Of a stretch of DNA of 6,601 nt, positions 1 through 5,953 are shown in pieces. Under the pieces are notes generated by a model that saw nothing but the letters and a program-made list of their open reading frames with translations, ran no database searches and had not been told where the DNA came from. The DNA comes from MGBC113645 sp036308445 (GTDB lineage: Bacteria > Bacillota_I > Bacilli_A > Erysipelotrichales > Coprobacillaceae). A program made the position numbers and the translations under genes. The stretch spans positions 1-6,601 of the forward strand of contig JAXJVS010000066.1 of the NCBI GenBank assembly GCA_036308445.1, written 5' to 3'. Positions within the stretch are counted from its first letter, which is position 1, and each line of letters opens with the position of its first letter.

Positions 1-61
<61 letters not shown>

Positions 62-64
62 AAA

Positions 65-140
65 TGGTGGAGGTTAACGGGCTCGAACCGCTGACCCTCT
101 GCTTGTAAGGCAGATGCTCTCCCAACTGAGCTAAACCTCC
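65..140 (-). tRNA. tRNA-Val (anticodon TAC)
   Basis: A complete 76-nt cloverleaf on the minus strand. Acceptor GGAGGTT (140 to 134) pairs with AACCTCC (75 to 69), followed by discriminator A and an encoded CCA (67 to 65). The anticodon arm TCTGC-CTTACAA-GCAGA gives anticodon TAC, which reads GTA valine codons. The T-loop GGTTCGAGCC is canonical. It is the middle gene of the tRNA operon, 10 nt after tRNA-Gln and 3 nt before tRNA-Thr. Confidence 0.97.
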
Positions 141-150
141 AATAAATAAT

Positions 151-226
151 TGGCTGGGATACCTGGATTCGAACCAGGGAGATGACAGAGTCAAAGTCTG
201 TTGCCTTACCGCTTGGCTATATCCCA
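151..226 (-). tRNA. tRNA-Gln (anticodon TTG)
   Basis: A complete 76-nt gene on the minus strand. Acceptor TGGGATA (226 to 220) pairs with TATCCCA (161 to 155), with discriminator G and encoded CCA (153 to 151). The TGGGATATAGCCAAGCGGTA start is typical of bacterial tRNA-Gln. The anticodon arm ACAGA-CTTTGAC-TCTGT gives TTG, which reads CAA. It is the first gene of the operon and lies about 8-10 nt from the predicted transcription start, so only a very short leader needs removal. Confidence 0.97.
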
Positions 227-240
227 ACGAATGCTCATTT

Positions 241-269
241 AATATATCATGTAATTTTAATTACGTCAA
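241..269 (-). promoter_or_regulatory. Sigma-A promoter of the tRNA operon
   Basis: On the minus strand, TTGACG (269 to 264) is followed by exactly 17 nt and TATATT (246 to 241), matching the sigma-A consensus at 5/6 and 5/6. The expected start is a G at 236 or 234, just before tRNA-Gln at 226. The fit of spacing, box quality and distance to a stable-RNA gene makes this a confident call. Confidence 0.85.
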
Positions 270-273
270 TAAC

Positions 274-298
274 TTTTTAGGTTTTTTTTCTTTTTTTT
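274..298 (-). promoter_or_regulatory. A-tracts at the UP-element position of the tRNA promoter
   Basis: Three runs lie directly upstream of the tRNA -35 box: T5 at 274-278, T8 at 282-289 and T8 at 291-298 on the plus strand, i.e. A-tracts for minus-strand transcription. They span roughly -38 to -62 from the predicted start, where the RNA polymerase alpha C-terminal domains bind UP elements of strong rRNA and tRNA promoters. The function is inferred from position and composition; AT-rich background could also give such runs. Confidence 0.5.
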
Positions 299-343
299 GA
301 CTAAAATACTATTAAGGATACTAAAAATGAAGGAGAAATAGTA

Positions 344-925
344 ATGAATAAAGATACATTAAGTAAAATAAGTTATGGTTTATATGTTATTAGTAGTTTC
401 TGCAATGAGAAGGATACTGCTTGTATTGTAAATTCTTTTTTTCAATTAACTGATGATCCATTACAAGTTTGTGTAGTATTAAATAAGAAGAATTATACTA
501 CTGAACTAATAAAAGATAGTCAGATATTTAATTGTGGGGTTTTAATACAAAGTACATCTATGGATATTATTAAGCATTTTGGTTATCAATCAGGAAGAAA
601 TGTTGATAAGTTTAAAGATATTCCTTATTTTGAAGATATTCAGCATATTAAACAGATTAAAGAAAATATCGCTGCTACATTTTCTTGTAAAGTTACGAAA
701 GAATTAGATGTTGGTACTCATATTATGTTTATAGCTAATGTTATAGATTGTAGTATTTTATGTGATGATTCAGTACTAACATATAATGATTATCATATGA
801 GAAAAAGTAAAAAAGGATATAGATGTACTATTTGTGGGTTTATATATGATGGTGAGTTATTACCTGTTGATTATATTTGTCCTATATGTAAAGTAGATGC
901 TAGTTATTTTGAAAAGATAGAATAA
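344..925 (+). CDS. Flavin reductase-rubredoxin fusion (Hrb-like electron-transfer protein)
   Basis: A 193-aa soluble protein with two modules. Residues 1 to about 150 look like a flavin reductase/flavoredoxin FMN-binding split-barrel domain (start KISYGLYVISS, and the VNSFFQLTDDPLQVCVVLNK segment). Residues 158-193 form a rubredoxin-type iron site with paired cysteines C161xxC164-G and C179-P-x-C182. The architecture matches high-molecular-weight rubredoxin (Hrb) of Moorella, which passes NADH electrons to a flavodiiron oxygen/NO reductase; that role is inferred here and no such partner is in the window. Only 14 residues separate the two cysteine pairs, as in rubrerythrin tails, against about 29 in classical rubredoxins. 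No signal peptide is seen. The ATG start is supported by GAAGGAG at 329-335, 8 nt upstream. The gene is apparently monocistronic and ends at a shared hairpin terminator. Confidence 0.85.
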   Translation: MNKDTLSKISYGLYVISSFCNEKDTACIVNSFFQLTDDPLQVCVVLNKKNYTTELIKDSQIFNCGVLIQSTSMDIIKHFGYQSGRNVDKFKDIPYFEDIQHIKQIKENIAATFSCKVTKELDVGTHIMFIANVIDCSILCDDSVLTYNDYHMRKSKKGYRCTICGFIYDGELLPVDYICPICKVDASYFEKIE

Positions 926-946
926 AACCTCAGGATTCCTGAGGTT
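926..946. terminator. Bidirectional intrinsic terminator between convergent genes
   Basis: A perfect 9-bp stem, AACCTCAGG (926-934) and CCTGAGGTT (938-946), closes a 3-nt loop. It starts right after the plus-strand gene's TAA (923-925), and its right arm runs into the minus-strand kinase's stop codon (945-947). On the minus strand the stem is followed by TTTTATTC, a fair U-tract. On the plus strand a T5 run begins only about 9 nt later, so termination that way may be weaker. Confidence 0.8.
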
Positions 947-1865
947 ATCTAATAATTTTTGGTTTTAATTGTTGTAATACTTCTTCAATTCCTTCTCTTT
1001 GAGCTAAGTCAGCTGAGAATGCAGTTGCTCCTCCACAAGCACTACCCAAGCGAATAGCTTCTTTATAATCATTAGTTTTCATATATCCAGCTAAGAAACC
1101 AGCTACCATTGAATCACCGCTACCTACAGAATTGATTAGCTTTCCTTTTGCAGCTTCACAAGTATAAACATGATGATTTTCTGATACTAATAATGCACCA
1201 TTTTTGCCAAGAGATACCAAGACATTAATTGCACCCATTTCTTGAAGTTTCGTTGCATATTTGATTAATTCCTCTTGAGAGTTGATTGAAGTATTAAATA
1301 TTTCTTCTAATTCTCGATGATTAGGCTTTATTAAGAAAGGTTTATAAGGTAATACTTTTAATAATAATTGGTTTGTAGCATCAACTATGATTCTAATATC
1401 TTTATGAGATAACCTGTGCATAATTGATTGATAAATATCATTAGGTAATGATGGTGGAATACTTCCTGCTAGAATTAATACGTCATGATCTTGAATATTA
1501 TCTATCTTATCAAATAATATATCTAATTTATCTTGAGGAATATCAGGACCAGAAGCATTGATCTCAGTTTCATATTGACCTTTCATCTTCACATTAATTC
1601 TTGATATACCTTTATCTAATGTAATCAAATCAGTTTTTATATTTCTGTCTAATAGTTGTTTTTCAATTTCTTTGCCAGTAAATCCAGCAATAAATCCTAA
1701 AGCTGTATTGTCAATATCTAATCTTTGTAAAATAGTAGAAACATTGAAACCTTTTCCACCAGGATACATATCTTCAAAAGAAGAACGATTTGTCTCACCA
1801 AGATCAAAATTTTCTACAATCATAGTATAATCTAATGAGGGATTGAAAGTTATTGTATATATCAT
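945..1865 (-). CDS. fruK: 1-phosphofructokinase (PfkB/ribokinase family)
   Basis: A 306-aa sugar-phosphate kinase of usual family length. It shows the 1-phosphofructokinase/tagatose-6-phosphate kinase hallmarks: N-terminal TITFNPSLDY, the glycine-rich PGGKGFNVS (35-43), EINASGPDI (101-109), LAGSIPPSLP, LIKPNHREL (178-186), and the C-terminal PfkB signature NSVGSGDSMVAGF (245-257) with predicted catalytic base D251. FruK phosphorylates fructose-1-phosphate to fructose-1,6-bisphosphate; tagatose-6-phosphate kinase (LacC) is the main alternative. The NSVGxGDSMVAGF form favours FruK. There is no fruR or PTS fructose transporter gene next to it, which is unusual. It is instead the last gene of the two-component operon, starting 11 nt after the histidine kinase stop. 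Its AGGAGT ribosome site (1873-1878) overlaps that stop codon and lies 7 nt from the ATG. Confidence 0.88.
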   Translation of the reverse strand: MIYTITFNPSLDYTMIVENFDLGETNRSSFEDMYPGGKGFNVSTILQRLDIDNTALGFIAGFTGKEIEKQLLDRNIKTDLITLDKGISRINVKMKGQYETEINASGPDIPQDKLDILFDKIDNIQDHDVLILAGSIPPSLPNDIYQSIMHRLSHKDIRIIVDATNQLLLKVLPYKPFLIKPNHRELEEIFNTSINSQEELIKYATKLQEMGAINVLVSLGKNGALLVSENHHVYTCEAAKGKLINSVGSGDSMVAGFLAGYMKTNDYKEAIRLGSACGGATAFSADLAQREGIEEVLQQLKPKIIR

Positions 1866-1876
1866 ATGTTTTACTC

Positions 1877-2995
1877 CTATATATGTACTCTTTTTAAAAT
1901 AACCACAAAAGTTGTTCTATCCTTGTGACTTACTGCAAAAATATTACCTTTGTGGATATCAATAATATTTTTAGCGATAGCTAAACCTAACCCAGTACCA
2001 CCAGTAGAAGAAGAACGAGAACTATCACTACGATAAAACTTATTAAAAATATAAGGAATATCTTCTTTAGCAATAGGATTACCATAGTTTCTTACCTTGA
2101 TAGTAATAGTTTCATCATCGTTTAATACATCTATCATTATTTTACCACCGTCATCACCATACTTTAAAGCATTAGAAATTAAATTATCAAAAACTCTAGC
2201 CAATAATTGGCCATCTCCATAAGTAAATAAGCTTTGATCAGAGATACTGACTACGGGTGTTAAATGATGTTCTTGAAAACTTGGATAAAATTCATCAGTA
2301 ATTTGTAAAATTAATTCAGCAATATTTAAAGTTGTCATATGAACCTTAATATCAGGACTATCTAATTTTGTGAATTCAAATAAATCATCCATCATATGTT
2401 GTAATCTTAAAGATTTTTCATGCGCTACAGAAGAATATTTATGAATATCATTTCTAGATAATTGTTGATTATTTTTGATAAGATCTAAATATCCGATAAC
2501 AGTTGTTAGTGGAGTTCTTAAATCATGAGCAACATTCGCAATTAAATCTTTCTTTTGTTGTTGAGCATTTCTTTCAGCATCATAAGCTAATCTTTCATTT
2601 TCCTTTAGTATATCACTTTCTGCTTCTTTTTCCTTTAATGTTTTTGCTAGTGCACTAATATTAGCAGCTAACATACCAAATTCATCGTCATATTTGATTT
2701 CTACTTCTACATCATATTGACCTTCGGTAACCTTTTGTATAGTTGAGCTTAAATCAGTAATATACTTTAAAGTAATATTCATTAAATCAAAGAAAATAAA
2801 TAAGAATACAACTAATGAAATCATAAAAGATAAAATATATAAAAATTCTAGAGGTAAAGATAAAAAATTAATCATATTCATCAATATTAATAAAGCACTA
2901 TAAACCAAAAATGTAATAACATAACTCAATATAATATTTATGAGTAATCTCCAACGGAAACTACTCATAAATAAACGTCTTATTCTTTCCATCAT
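1877..2995 (-). CDS. Sensor histidine kinase, VanS-like, with minimal extracellular loop
   Basis: A 372-aa membrane kinase. Two hydrophobic helices (about 15-39 and 49-72) are joined by only about nine residues, so there is no real extracellular sensor domain. They are followed by a HAMP-like region (about 72-125), a charged coiled coil, and the HisKA dimerisation domain with H-box AHDLRTP and phospho-accepting H157. The HATPase domain has N-box FDNLISNALKYG (N271, N275), a VRNYGNPI G1 segment, FNKFYRSD, and G2 box GGTGLGLAI (332-340). NYGNPI in place of a D-x-G-x-G G1 box is typical of VanS-type kinases. Its start ATG overlaps the regulator's stop by 4 nt with no clear ribosome site of its own, so it is probably translationally coupled; a second in-frame ATG follows immediately. 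The signal is unknown: intramembrane or membrane-stress sensing is inferred from the short loop. Confidence 0.92.
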   Translation of the reverse strand: MMERIRRLFMSSFRWRLLINIILSYVITFLVYSALLILMNMINFLSLPLEFLYILSFMISLVVFLFIFFDLMNITLKYITDLSSTIQKVTEGQYDVEVEIKYDDEFGMLAANISALAKTLKEKEAESDILKENERLAYDAERNAQQQKKDLIANVAHDLRTPLTTVIGYLDLIKNNQQLSRNDIHKYSSVAHEKSLRLQHMMDDLFEFTKLDSPDIKVHMTTLNIAELILQITDEFYPSFQEHHLTPVVSISDQSLFTYGDGQLLARVFDNLISNALKYGDDGGKIMIDVLNDDETITIKVRNYGNPIAKEDIPYIFNKFYRSDSSRSSSTGGTGLGLAIAKNIIDIHKGNIFAVSHKDRTTFVVILKRVHI

Positions 2996-3687
2996 AATTC
3001 AAATTTGTATCCAATTCCCCATACTGTTTTTACATGTCGAGGATTTCTAGGTTGTCTTTCAACCTTTTCTCTTAACTTTCTAATATGAACCATAATGGTG
3101 TTATTTGCATTTGTTGGTTTTTCATGCCATATTATTTCGAAAATATCTTCAATAGAATAAACTGTTCCAGGATGACTAGCTAATAATACAAGTATCTCAT
3201 ATTCAATCCTTGTAAGAGCTACAGCATGATTATCTAAAGTCACAGCTTTCTTTTCTGTATCAATGACTAAATCTCCTGCTTCAATAATATTCTTAGCTTC
3301 ATTTATTGGTTTATTAAATACTTGATATCTTCTAAGCTGTGATTTTACTCTAGCAACTAATTCCATCGCATTAAATGGTTTAGACATATAATCGTCCGCT
3401 CCTTTTAATAATCCTTCTATTTTATCGTTATCACTACTCTTTGCAGAAACAATAATTACTGGGATATTAAAACGTTCTCTAATATATTCTAATGCTTGTA
3501 AGCCATCAATTTCAGGTAACATCATATCTAATATAACAAGATCAATTTTATATCTTTCAATATCTTGTATTAAAGTAAAAGCGTTATATCTTTTTACTAC
3601 TTCATAGCCTTCCTGATTCAAATAAATTTCAATTAAATCAGTAATTTCTTTTTCATCATCAATAACTAATATGTGAGGTACTTTCAT
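2992..3687 (-). CDS. OmpR/PhoB-family response regulator, VanR-like
   Basis: A 231-aa DNA-binding regulator. The receiver domain (about 4-120) has the acidic pair D10-D11 in VIDDEKE, phospho-accepting D54 in ILDMMLPEIDG, the VSAKS switch serine (S81) and conserved lysine K103 in YMSKPF. A winged-helix DNA-binding domain fills about 136-231, with ALTRIEYEIL, NTIMVHIRKLREK and the terminal VWGIGYKFEL. The start is set at ATG 3687. A TTG two codons upstream (3693) would sit only 2 nt from the AAGGAGG ribosome site (3696-3702), while the ATG is 8 nt away. It is the first gene of the operon with the kinase and fruK, and is presumably phosphorylated by the adjacent kinase. The regulon cannot be read from the sequence. 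Confidence 0.93.
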   Translation of the reverse strand: MKVPHILVIDDEKEITDLIEIYLNQEGYEVVKRYNAFTLIQDIERYKIDLVILDMMLPEIDGLQALEYIRERFNIPVIIVSAKSSDNDKIEGLLKGADDYMSKPFNAMELVARVKSQLRRYQVFNKPINEAKNIIEAGDLVIDTEKKAVTLDNHAVALTRIEYEILVLLASHPGTVYSIEDIFEIIWHEKPTNANNTIMVHIRKLREKVERQPRNPRHVKTVWGIGYKFEL

Positions 3688-3710
3688 GTACAATTCCTCC
3701 TTTTTTACTT

Positions 3711-3737
3711 ATTATAACTATTTTTAATAAATATCAA
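3711..3737 (-). promoter_or_regulatory. Probable promoter of the two-component/fruK operon
   Basis: On the minus strand there is a perfect TATAAT (3716 to 3711). The best -35 candidate is TTGATA (3737 to 3732) with a short 15-nt spacer. The start would fall near 3704, leaving a leader of about 17 nt that just includes the AAGGAGG ribosome site. The -10 is strong; the -35 and exact start are uncertain. A 6-bp inverted repeat, AGAAAT-N7-ATTTCT (3738-3756), lies immediately upstream and could bind a regulator, but such repeats are common in AT-rich DNA. Confidence 0.6.
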
Positions 3738-3775
3738 AGAAATATTTATGATTTCTGTTCAATAATAAAAAATAA

Positions 3776-3804
3776 TTGCAATAATAAATAATCTTTGATA
3801 GAAT
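3776..3804 (+). promoter_or_regulatory. pyrG promoter
   Basis: TTGCAA (3776-3781), a 17-nt spacer and TAGAAT (3799-3804) form a sigma-A promoter. After six further bases comes GGGC at 3811-3814, so initiation is expected at the first G. A start at GGGC is what the CTP-sensing pyrG mechanism requires. The -35 matches consensus at 4/6 and the -10 at 5/6. Confidence 0.8.
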
Positions 3805-3810
3805 AAATAA

Positions 3811-3850
3811 GGGCACTAAGCTTTCCGCTTGAGTGCTTTTTTCTTTTTTT
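3811..3850 (+). terminator. pyrG leader attenuator (CTP-responsive, reiterative-transcription type)
   Basis: The predicted transcript starts GGGCACU and immediately folds into a hairpin. GCACT-AAGC (3813-3821) pairs with GCTT-G-AGTGC (3827-3836), giving 9 bp with one bulged G and loop UUUCC. It is followed by T6-C-T7 (3837-3850), a strong intrinsic terminator upstream of pyrG on its own strand. In Bacillus subtilis pyrG, low CTP makes polymerase stall before C4 and add extra Gs. The poly-G end then pairs with a pyrimidine tract in the terminator region and allows read-through. Here the tract CUUUCC (3821-3826) could serve. Architecture is seen; mechanism is inferred from the known system. Confidence 0.82.
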
Positions 3851-3880
3851 GGGTAAGATAAGATAAAGGAGAATGAAAAT

Positions 3881-5485
3881 ATGGCAAAATTTATTTTTGT
3901 AACTGGAGGAGTTGTATCTGGTTTAGGTAAAGGTTTAACAGCTGCCTCTTTAGGAAGAATATTAAAACAAAGAGGATTAAAAGTGTTTATGCAGAAGCTA
4001 GATCCATATATTAATGTAGATCCAGGAACAATGTCTCCATTTCAACATGGTGAAGTTTTTGTAACAAGTGATGGAGGAGAAACAGATTTAGATTTGGGAC
4101 ATTATGAAAGATTTATTGATGAGGAATTAAATAAAAATTCTTCTGTAACTACTGGTAGAGTTTATAGTAATGTTATTTCTAAAGAAAGAAGAGGAGATTA
4201 CTTAGGAGCTACTGTACAAGTTGTACCTCACATCACTAATGAAATTAAAGCTAAGATTTATGCTGCTGCAAAAAGTAGTAATGCTGATATAGTGATTACT
4301 GAAATTGGTGGAACAGTAGGGGATATTGAAAGTTTACCTTTTATTGAAGCGATTAGACAGGTTCGTCTTGATTTGGGATATGAAGATACATTATATATAC
4401 ATACAACATTATTACCTTATATTGGGGCTAGTCATGAAGTTAAAACAAAACCTACACAACATAGTGTTAAAGAATTAAGAGGATATGGAATTCAACCAGA
4501 TATTATTGTCTGTAGAAGTGAAAAACATATAGAACAAGAATTAAAAGAAAAAATATCTTTATTCTGTAATGTACCTACTAAAGCGGTTATCTCTAATTAT
4601 GATGTAGAAGTTTTATATGAATTACCAATGATGTTATTAGATCAGCATATGGATGATTTAGTATTAGAACATTTAAGAATAGATGCACCTAGTGCAGATA
4701 TGAATGAATGGAAAGAATTAATTGATAGAGTTAAAGGATTAGATAAAGAAGTTAAAATTAAAATGGTAGGTAAATATACGCAATTACCTGATGCTTATTT
4801 ATCGGTTAATGAAGCTTTAAGACATGCTGGATATTATGAATATAGTAAAGTTAATATTGAATGGATTAATTCAGAAGAAGTAACAAAAGATAATGTAAAA
4901 GAATTACTAGAAGATGGTGATGGTATCTTAGTACCAGGTGGATTTGGACAAAGAGGTATTGAAGGTATGATAACAGCTATTGAATATGCAAGAGAAAATA
5001 AAGTACCATTCTTAGGTATTTGTTTAGGTATGCAACTAGCAACAATAGAATATGCTAGACATGTGTGTGGATTAGAAGATGTGAATTCTTTAGAATTTGA
5101 TGATATGTGTAAAACACCTATCATTCATTTAATGAGTGACCAGTCTTTAGAAGATATGGGAGGAACTCAAAGATTAGGAAATTATGATTGTAAGCTTACT
5201 AAAGGTACAAAAGCTTATAACTTATATGGTAAAGAAATGATTAAAGAAAGACATAGACATCGTTATGAATTCAACAATACTTATAGAAAAGTATTAGAAG
5301 AACATGGTTTAATTGTTTCAGGTATTAATCCTGAAAGAAATTTAGTAGAAATTATTGAATTAGCAGATCATCCATACTTTGTGGCAGCTCAATTTCATCC
5401 AGAATTTACATCTAGACCTAATAGATCTCAACCATTATTCCAAGGTTTAATAACTGCAGCATACAATAGAAAATATGAGAAATAG
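3881..5485 (+). CDS. pyrG: CTP synthase (glutamine-hydrolysing)
   Basis: A 534-aa cytosolic enzyme of full family length that makes CTP from UTP, ATP and glutamine, the last step of pyrimidine nucleotide synthesis. The N-terminal amidoligase domain (about 1-266) carries the P-loop-like GGVVSGLGKG (9-18, K17), DPYINVDPGTMSPFQHGEVF (41-60), metal-binding D71 and E141 in ITEIGGTVGDIE, and the SVKELRGYGIQPD stretch. The C-terminal class I glutamine amidotransferase domain (about 290-530) has the oxyanion region PGGFGQRG (352-359), nucleophile C381 in GICLGMQ, and H506/E508 in FHPEF. The start ATG lies 9 nt after AAAGGAG (3865-3871). It stands alone between the attenuator and a terminator. Expression is expected to fall when CTP is plentiful. 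No residue expected in the family is missing. Confidence 0.98.
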   Translation: MAKFIFVTGGVVSGLGKGLTAASLGRILKQRGLKVFMQKLDPYINVDPGTMSPFQHGEVFVTSDGGETDLDLGHYERFIDEELNKNSSVTTGRVYSNVISKERRGDYLGATVQVVPHITNEIKAKIYAAAKSSNADIVITEIGGTVGDIESLPFIEAIRQVRLDLGYEDTLYIHTTLLPYIGASHEVKTKPTQHSVKELRGYGIQPDIIVCRSEKHIEQELKEKISLFCNVPTKAVISNYDVEVLYELPMMLLDQHMDDLVLEHLRIDAPSADMNEWKELIDRVKGLDKEVKIKMVGKYTQLPDAYLSVNEALRHAGYYEYSKVNIEWINSEEVTKDNVKELLEDGDGILVPGGFGQRGIEGMITAIEYARENKVPFLGICLGMQLATIEYARHVCGLEDVNSLEFDDMCKTPIIHLMSDQSLEDMGGTQRLGNYDCKLTKGTKAYNLYGKEMIKERHRHRYEFNNTYRKVLEEHGLIVSGINPERNLVEIIELADHPYFVAAQFHPEFTSRPNRSQPLFQGLITAAYNRKYEK

Positions 5486-5489
5486 CAAT

Positions 5490-5519
5490 AAAGGTGATTA
5501 ACTTATTTAATCACCTTTT
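5490..5519. terminator. Bidirectional terminator between pyrG and merR-type gene
   Basis: A perfect 12-bp stem, arms 5490-5501 (AAAGGTGATTAA) and 5507-5518, closes a 5-nt loop. It starts 4 nt after the pyrG stop. The right arm contains the last three codons and the TAA stop of the convergent MerR gene. Plus-strand read-out gives a run of four Ts spanning the stem end (5516-5519), then AT-rich sequence; the minus strand similarly gives TTTATT. The tracts are short but the stem is strong. Confidence 0.8.
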
Positions 5520-5902
5520 ATAATATAACTTGAATATTCTATTTTACCATCTATGACATCATTATAATATTTCTGTTTTTTATCAATATAATTTAAACAT
5601 TCTTCTATTTCTTCTTTTCTAAGTAGTAATTCTTCTCTTGTATTCTCTAACATATTTTGTCTTTGAGAAATAGAAGATTGTCCCTGTAAACAATATTCCA
5701 TATATAATTTCATATCTTTAATACTCATTCCACACTTTCTTAAACATAAAAGACCTCTTAACCAGTTAAGATTATCTTCATCAAAGATTCTATGATTATT
5801 CTTATCTCTTTTAAGATTAGGAACTAATCCTTCATTACAGTAGAACTTTAAAGTTTCATAAGTTATATTCAGTTCTTTACATATATCCTTCATCGTATAC
5901 AT
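5507..5902 (-). CDS. MerR-family transcriptional regulator
   Basis: A 131-aa cytosolic regulator from the ATG at 5902. The N-terminal winged helix-turn-helix is clear: MYTMKDICKELNITYETLKFYCNEGLVP followed by RIFDEDNLNWLRGLLCLRKCGMSIKDMKLYM, the MerR HTH plus wing. A long coiled-coil dimerisation helix follows (about 80-115, QRQNMLENTREELLLRKEEIEECLNYIDKK). There is no sizeable C-terminal effector domain, and cysteines (including 8, 22, 53, 57, 71) do not form a recognised metal-binding set, so the inducer is unknown. Starts at TTG 5914 or GTG 5911 are possible, but the weak AGAGG (5916-5920) is too close to them. GGTGA (5908-5912) suits the ATG, which also fits the family N-terminus. It is divergent from the flavodoxin-ferredoxin gene and probably controls it and itself. 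Confidence 0.9.
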   Translation of the reverse strand: MYTMKDICKELNITYETLKFYCNEGLVPNLKRDKNNHRIFDEDNLNWLRGLLCLRKCGMSIKDMKLYMEYCLQGQSSISQRQNMLENTREELLLRKEEIEECLNYIDKKQKYYNDVIDGKIEYSSYIIKGD

Positions 5903-5919
5903 TTTTTTCACCAAACCTC

Positions 5920-5950
5920 TTGACCGATAGTTACTACCGGATGATATGCT
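5920..5950 (+). promoter_or_regulatory. MerR-type promoter of the flavodoxin-ferredoxin gene (19-bp spacer)
   Basis: TTGACC (5920-5925) and TATGCT (5945-5950) are separated by 19 bp, 2 bp longer than optimal for sigma-A. MerR-family activators act on exactly such overlong promoters by twisting the spacer DNA. The spacer holds most of the 17-bp dyad. The start would fall near 5957 and the AAGGAGG ribosome site at 5981-5987 lies 7 nt before the ATG. Confidence 0.75.
5924..5940. promoter_or_regulatory. Predicted MerR operator (17-bp dyad)
   Basis: CCGATAGTTACTACCGG is an inverted repeat of form CCG-n-TAGT-n-ACTA-n-CGG, with 7 of 8 pairs matching about the central T at 5932. It overlaps the end of the plus-strand -35 box and fills the promoter spacer. 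It also lies in the early transcribed region of the minus-strand regulator gene, so binding could both activate the neighbour and repress the regulator. The link to the adjacent MerR protein is inferred. Confidence 0.72.
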
Positions 5951-5953
5951 TAT

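Noticed and set aside
251..264. Perfect 6-bp inverted repeat GTAATT-TT-AATTAC in the tRNA promoter spacer
   Set aside because: Pure AT-rich short palindrome, likely by chance; tRNA promoters rarely carry operators.
281..298. T-runs as a terminator U-tract on the plus strand
   Set aside because: No GC-rich hairpin precedes them and no plus-strand gene lies upstream; they fit better as A-tracts of the tRNA promoter.
280..325. Promoter for the hrb-like gene
   Set aside because: TTGACT (297-302) has no -10 at 16-18 nt that would leave the ribosome site in the transcript. TTTTTT (284-289) with TACTAT (307-312) is possible but weak, so I cannot choose one.
3738..3756. Inverted repeat AGAAAT-N7-ATTTCT upstream of the two-component promoter
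   Set aside because: Could be an autoregulatory site, but OmpR-type regulators usually bind direct repeats and the arms are AT-rich, so it is kept only as a remark.
3775..3782. 8-bp palindrome ATTGCAAT overlapping the pyrG -35 box
   Set aside because: Too short and low in complexity to call an operator; the attenuator already explains pyrG control.
4834..5124. A 96-codon open frame on the minus strand
   Set aside because: It is antisense to the glutaminase domain of pyrG, shows no recognisable domain, and its composition follows from the pyrG codons.
5912..5914. TTG at 5914 as the start of the MerR-type gene
   Set aside because: Only 1 nt separates it from the nearest AGAGG; the ATG at 5902 fits the family N-terminus and has a GGTGA upstream.
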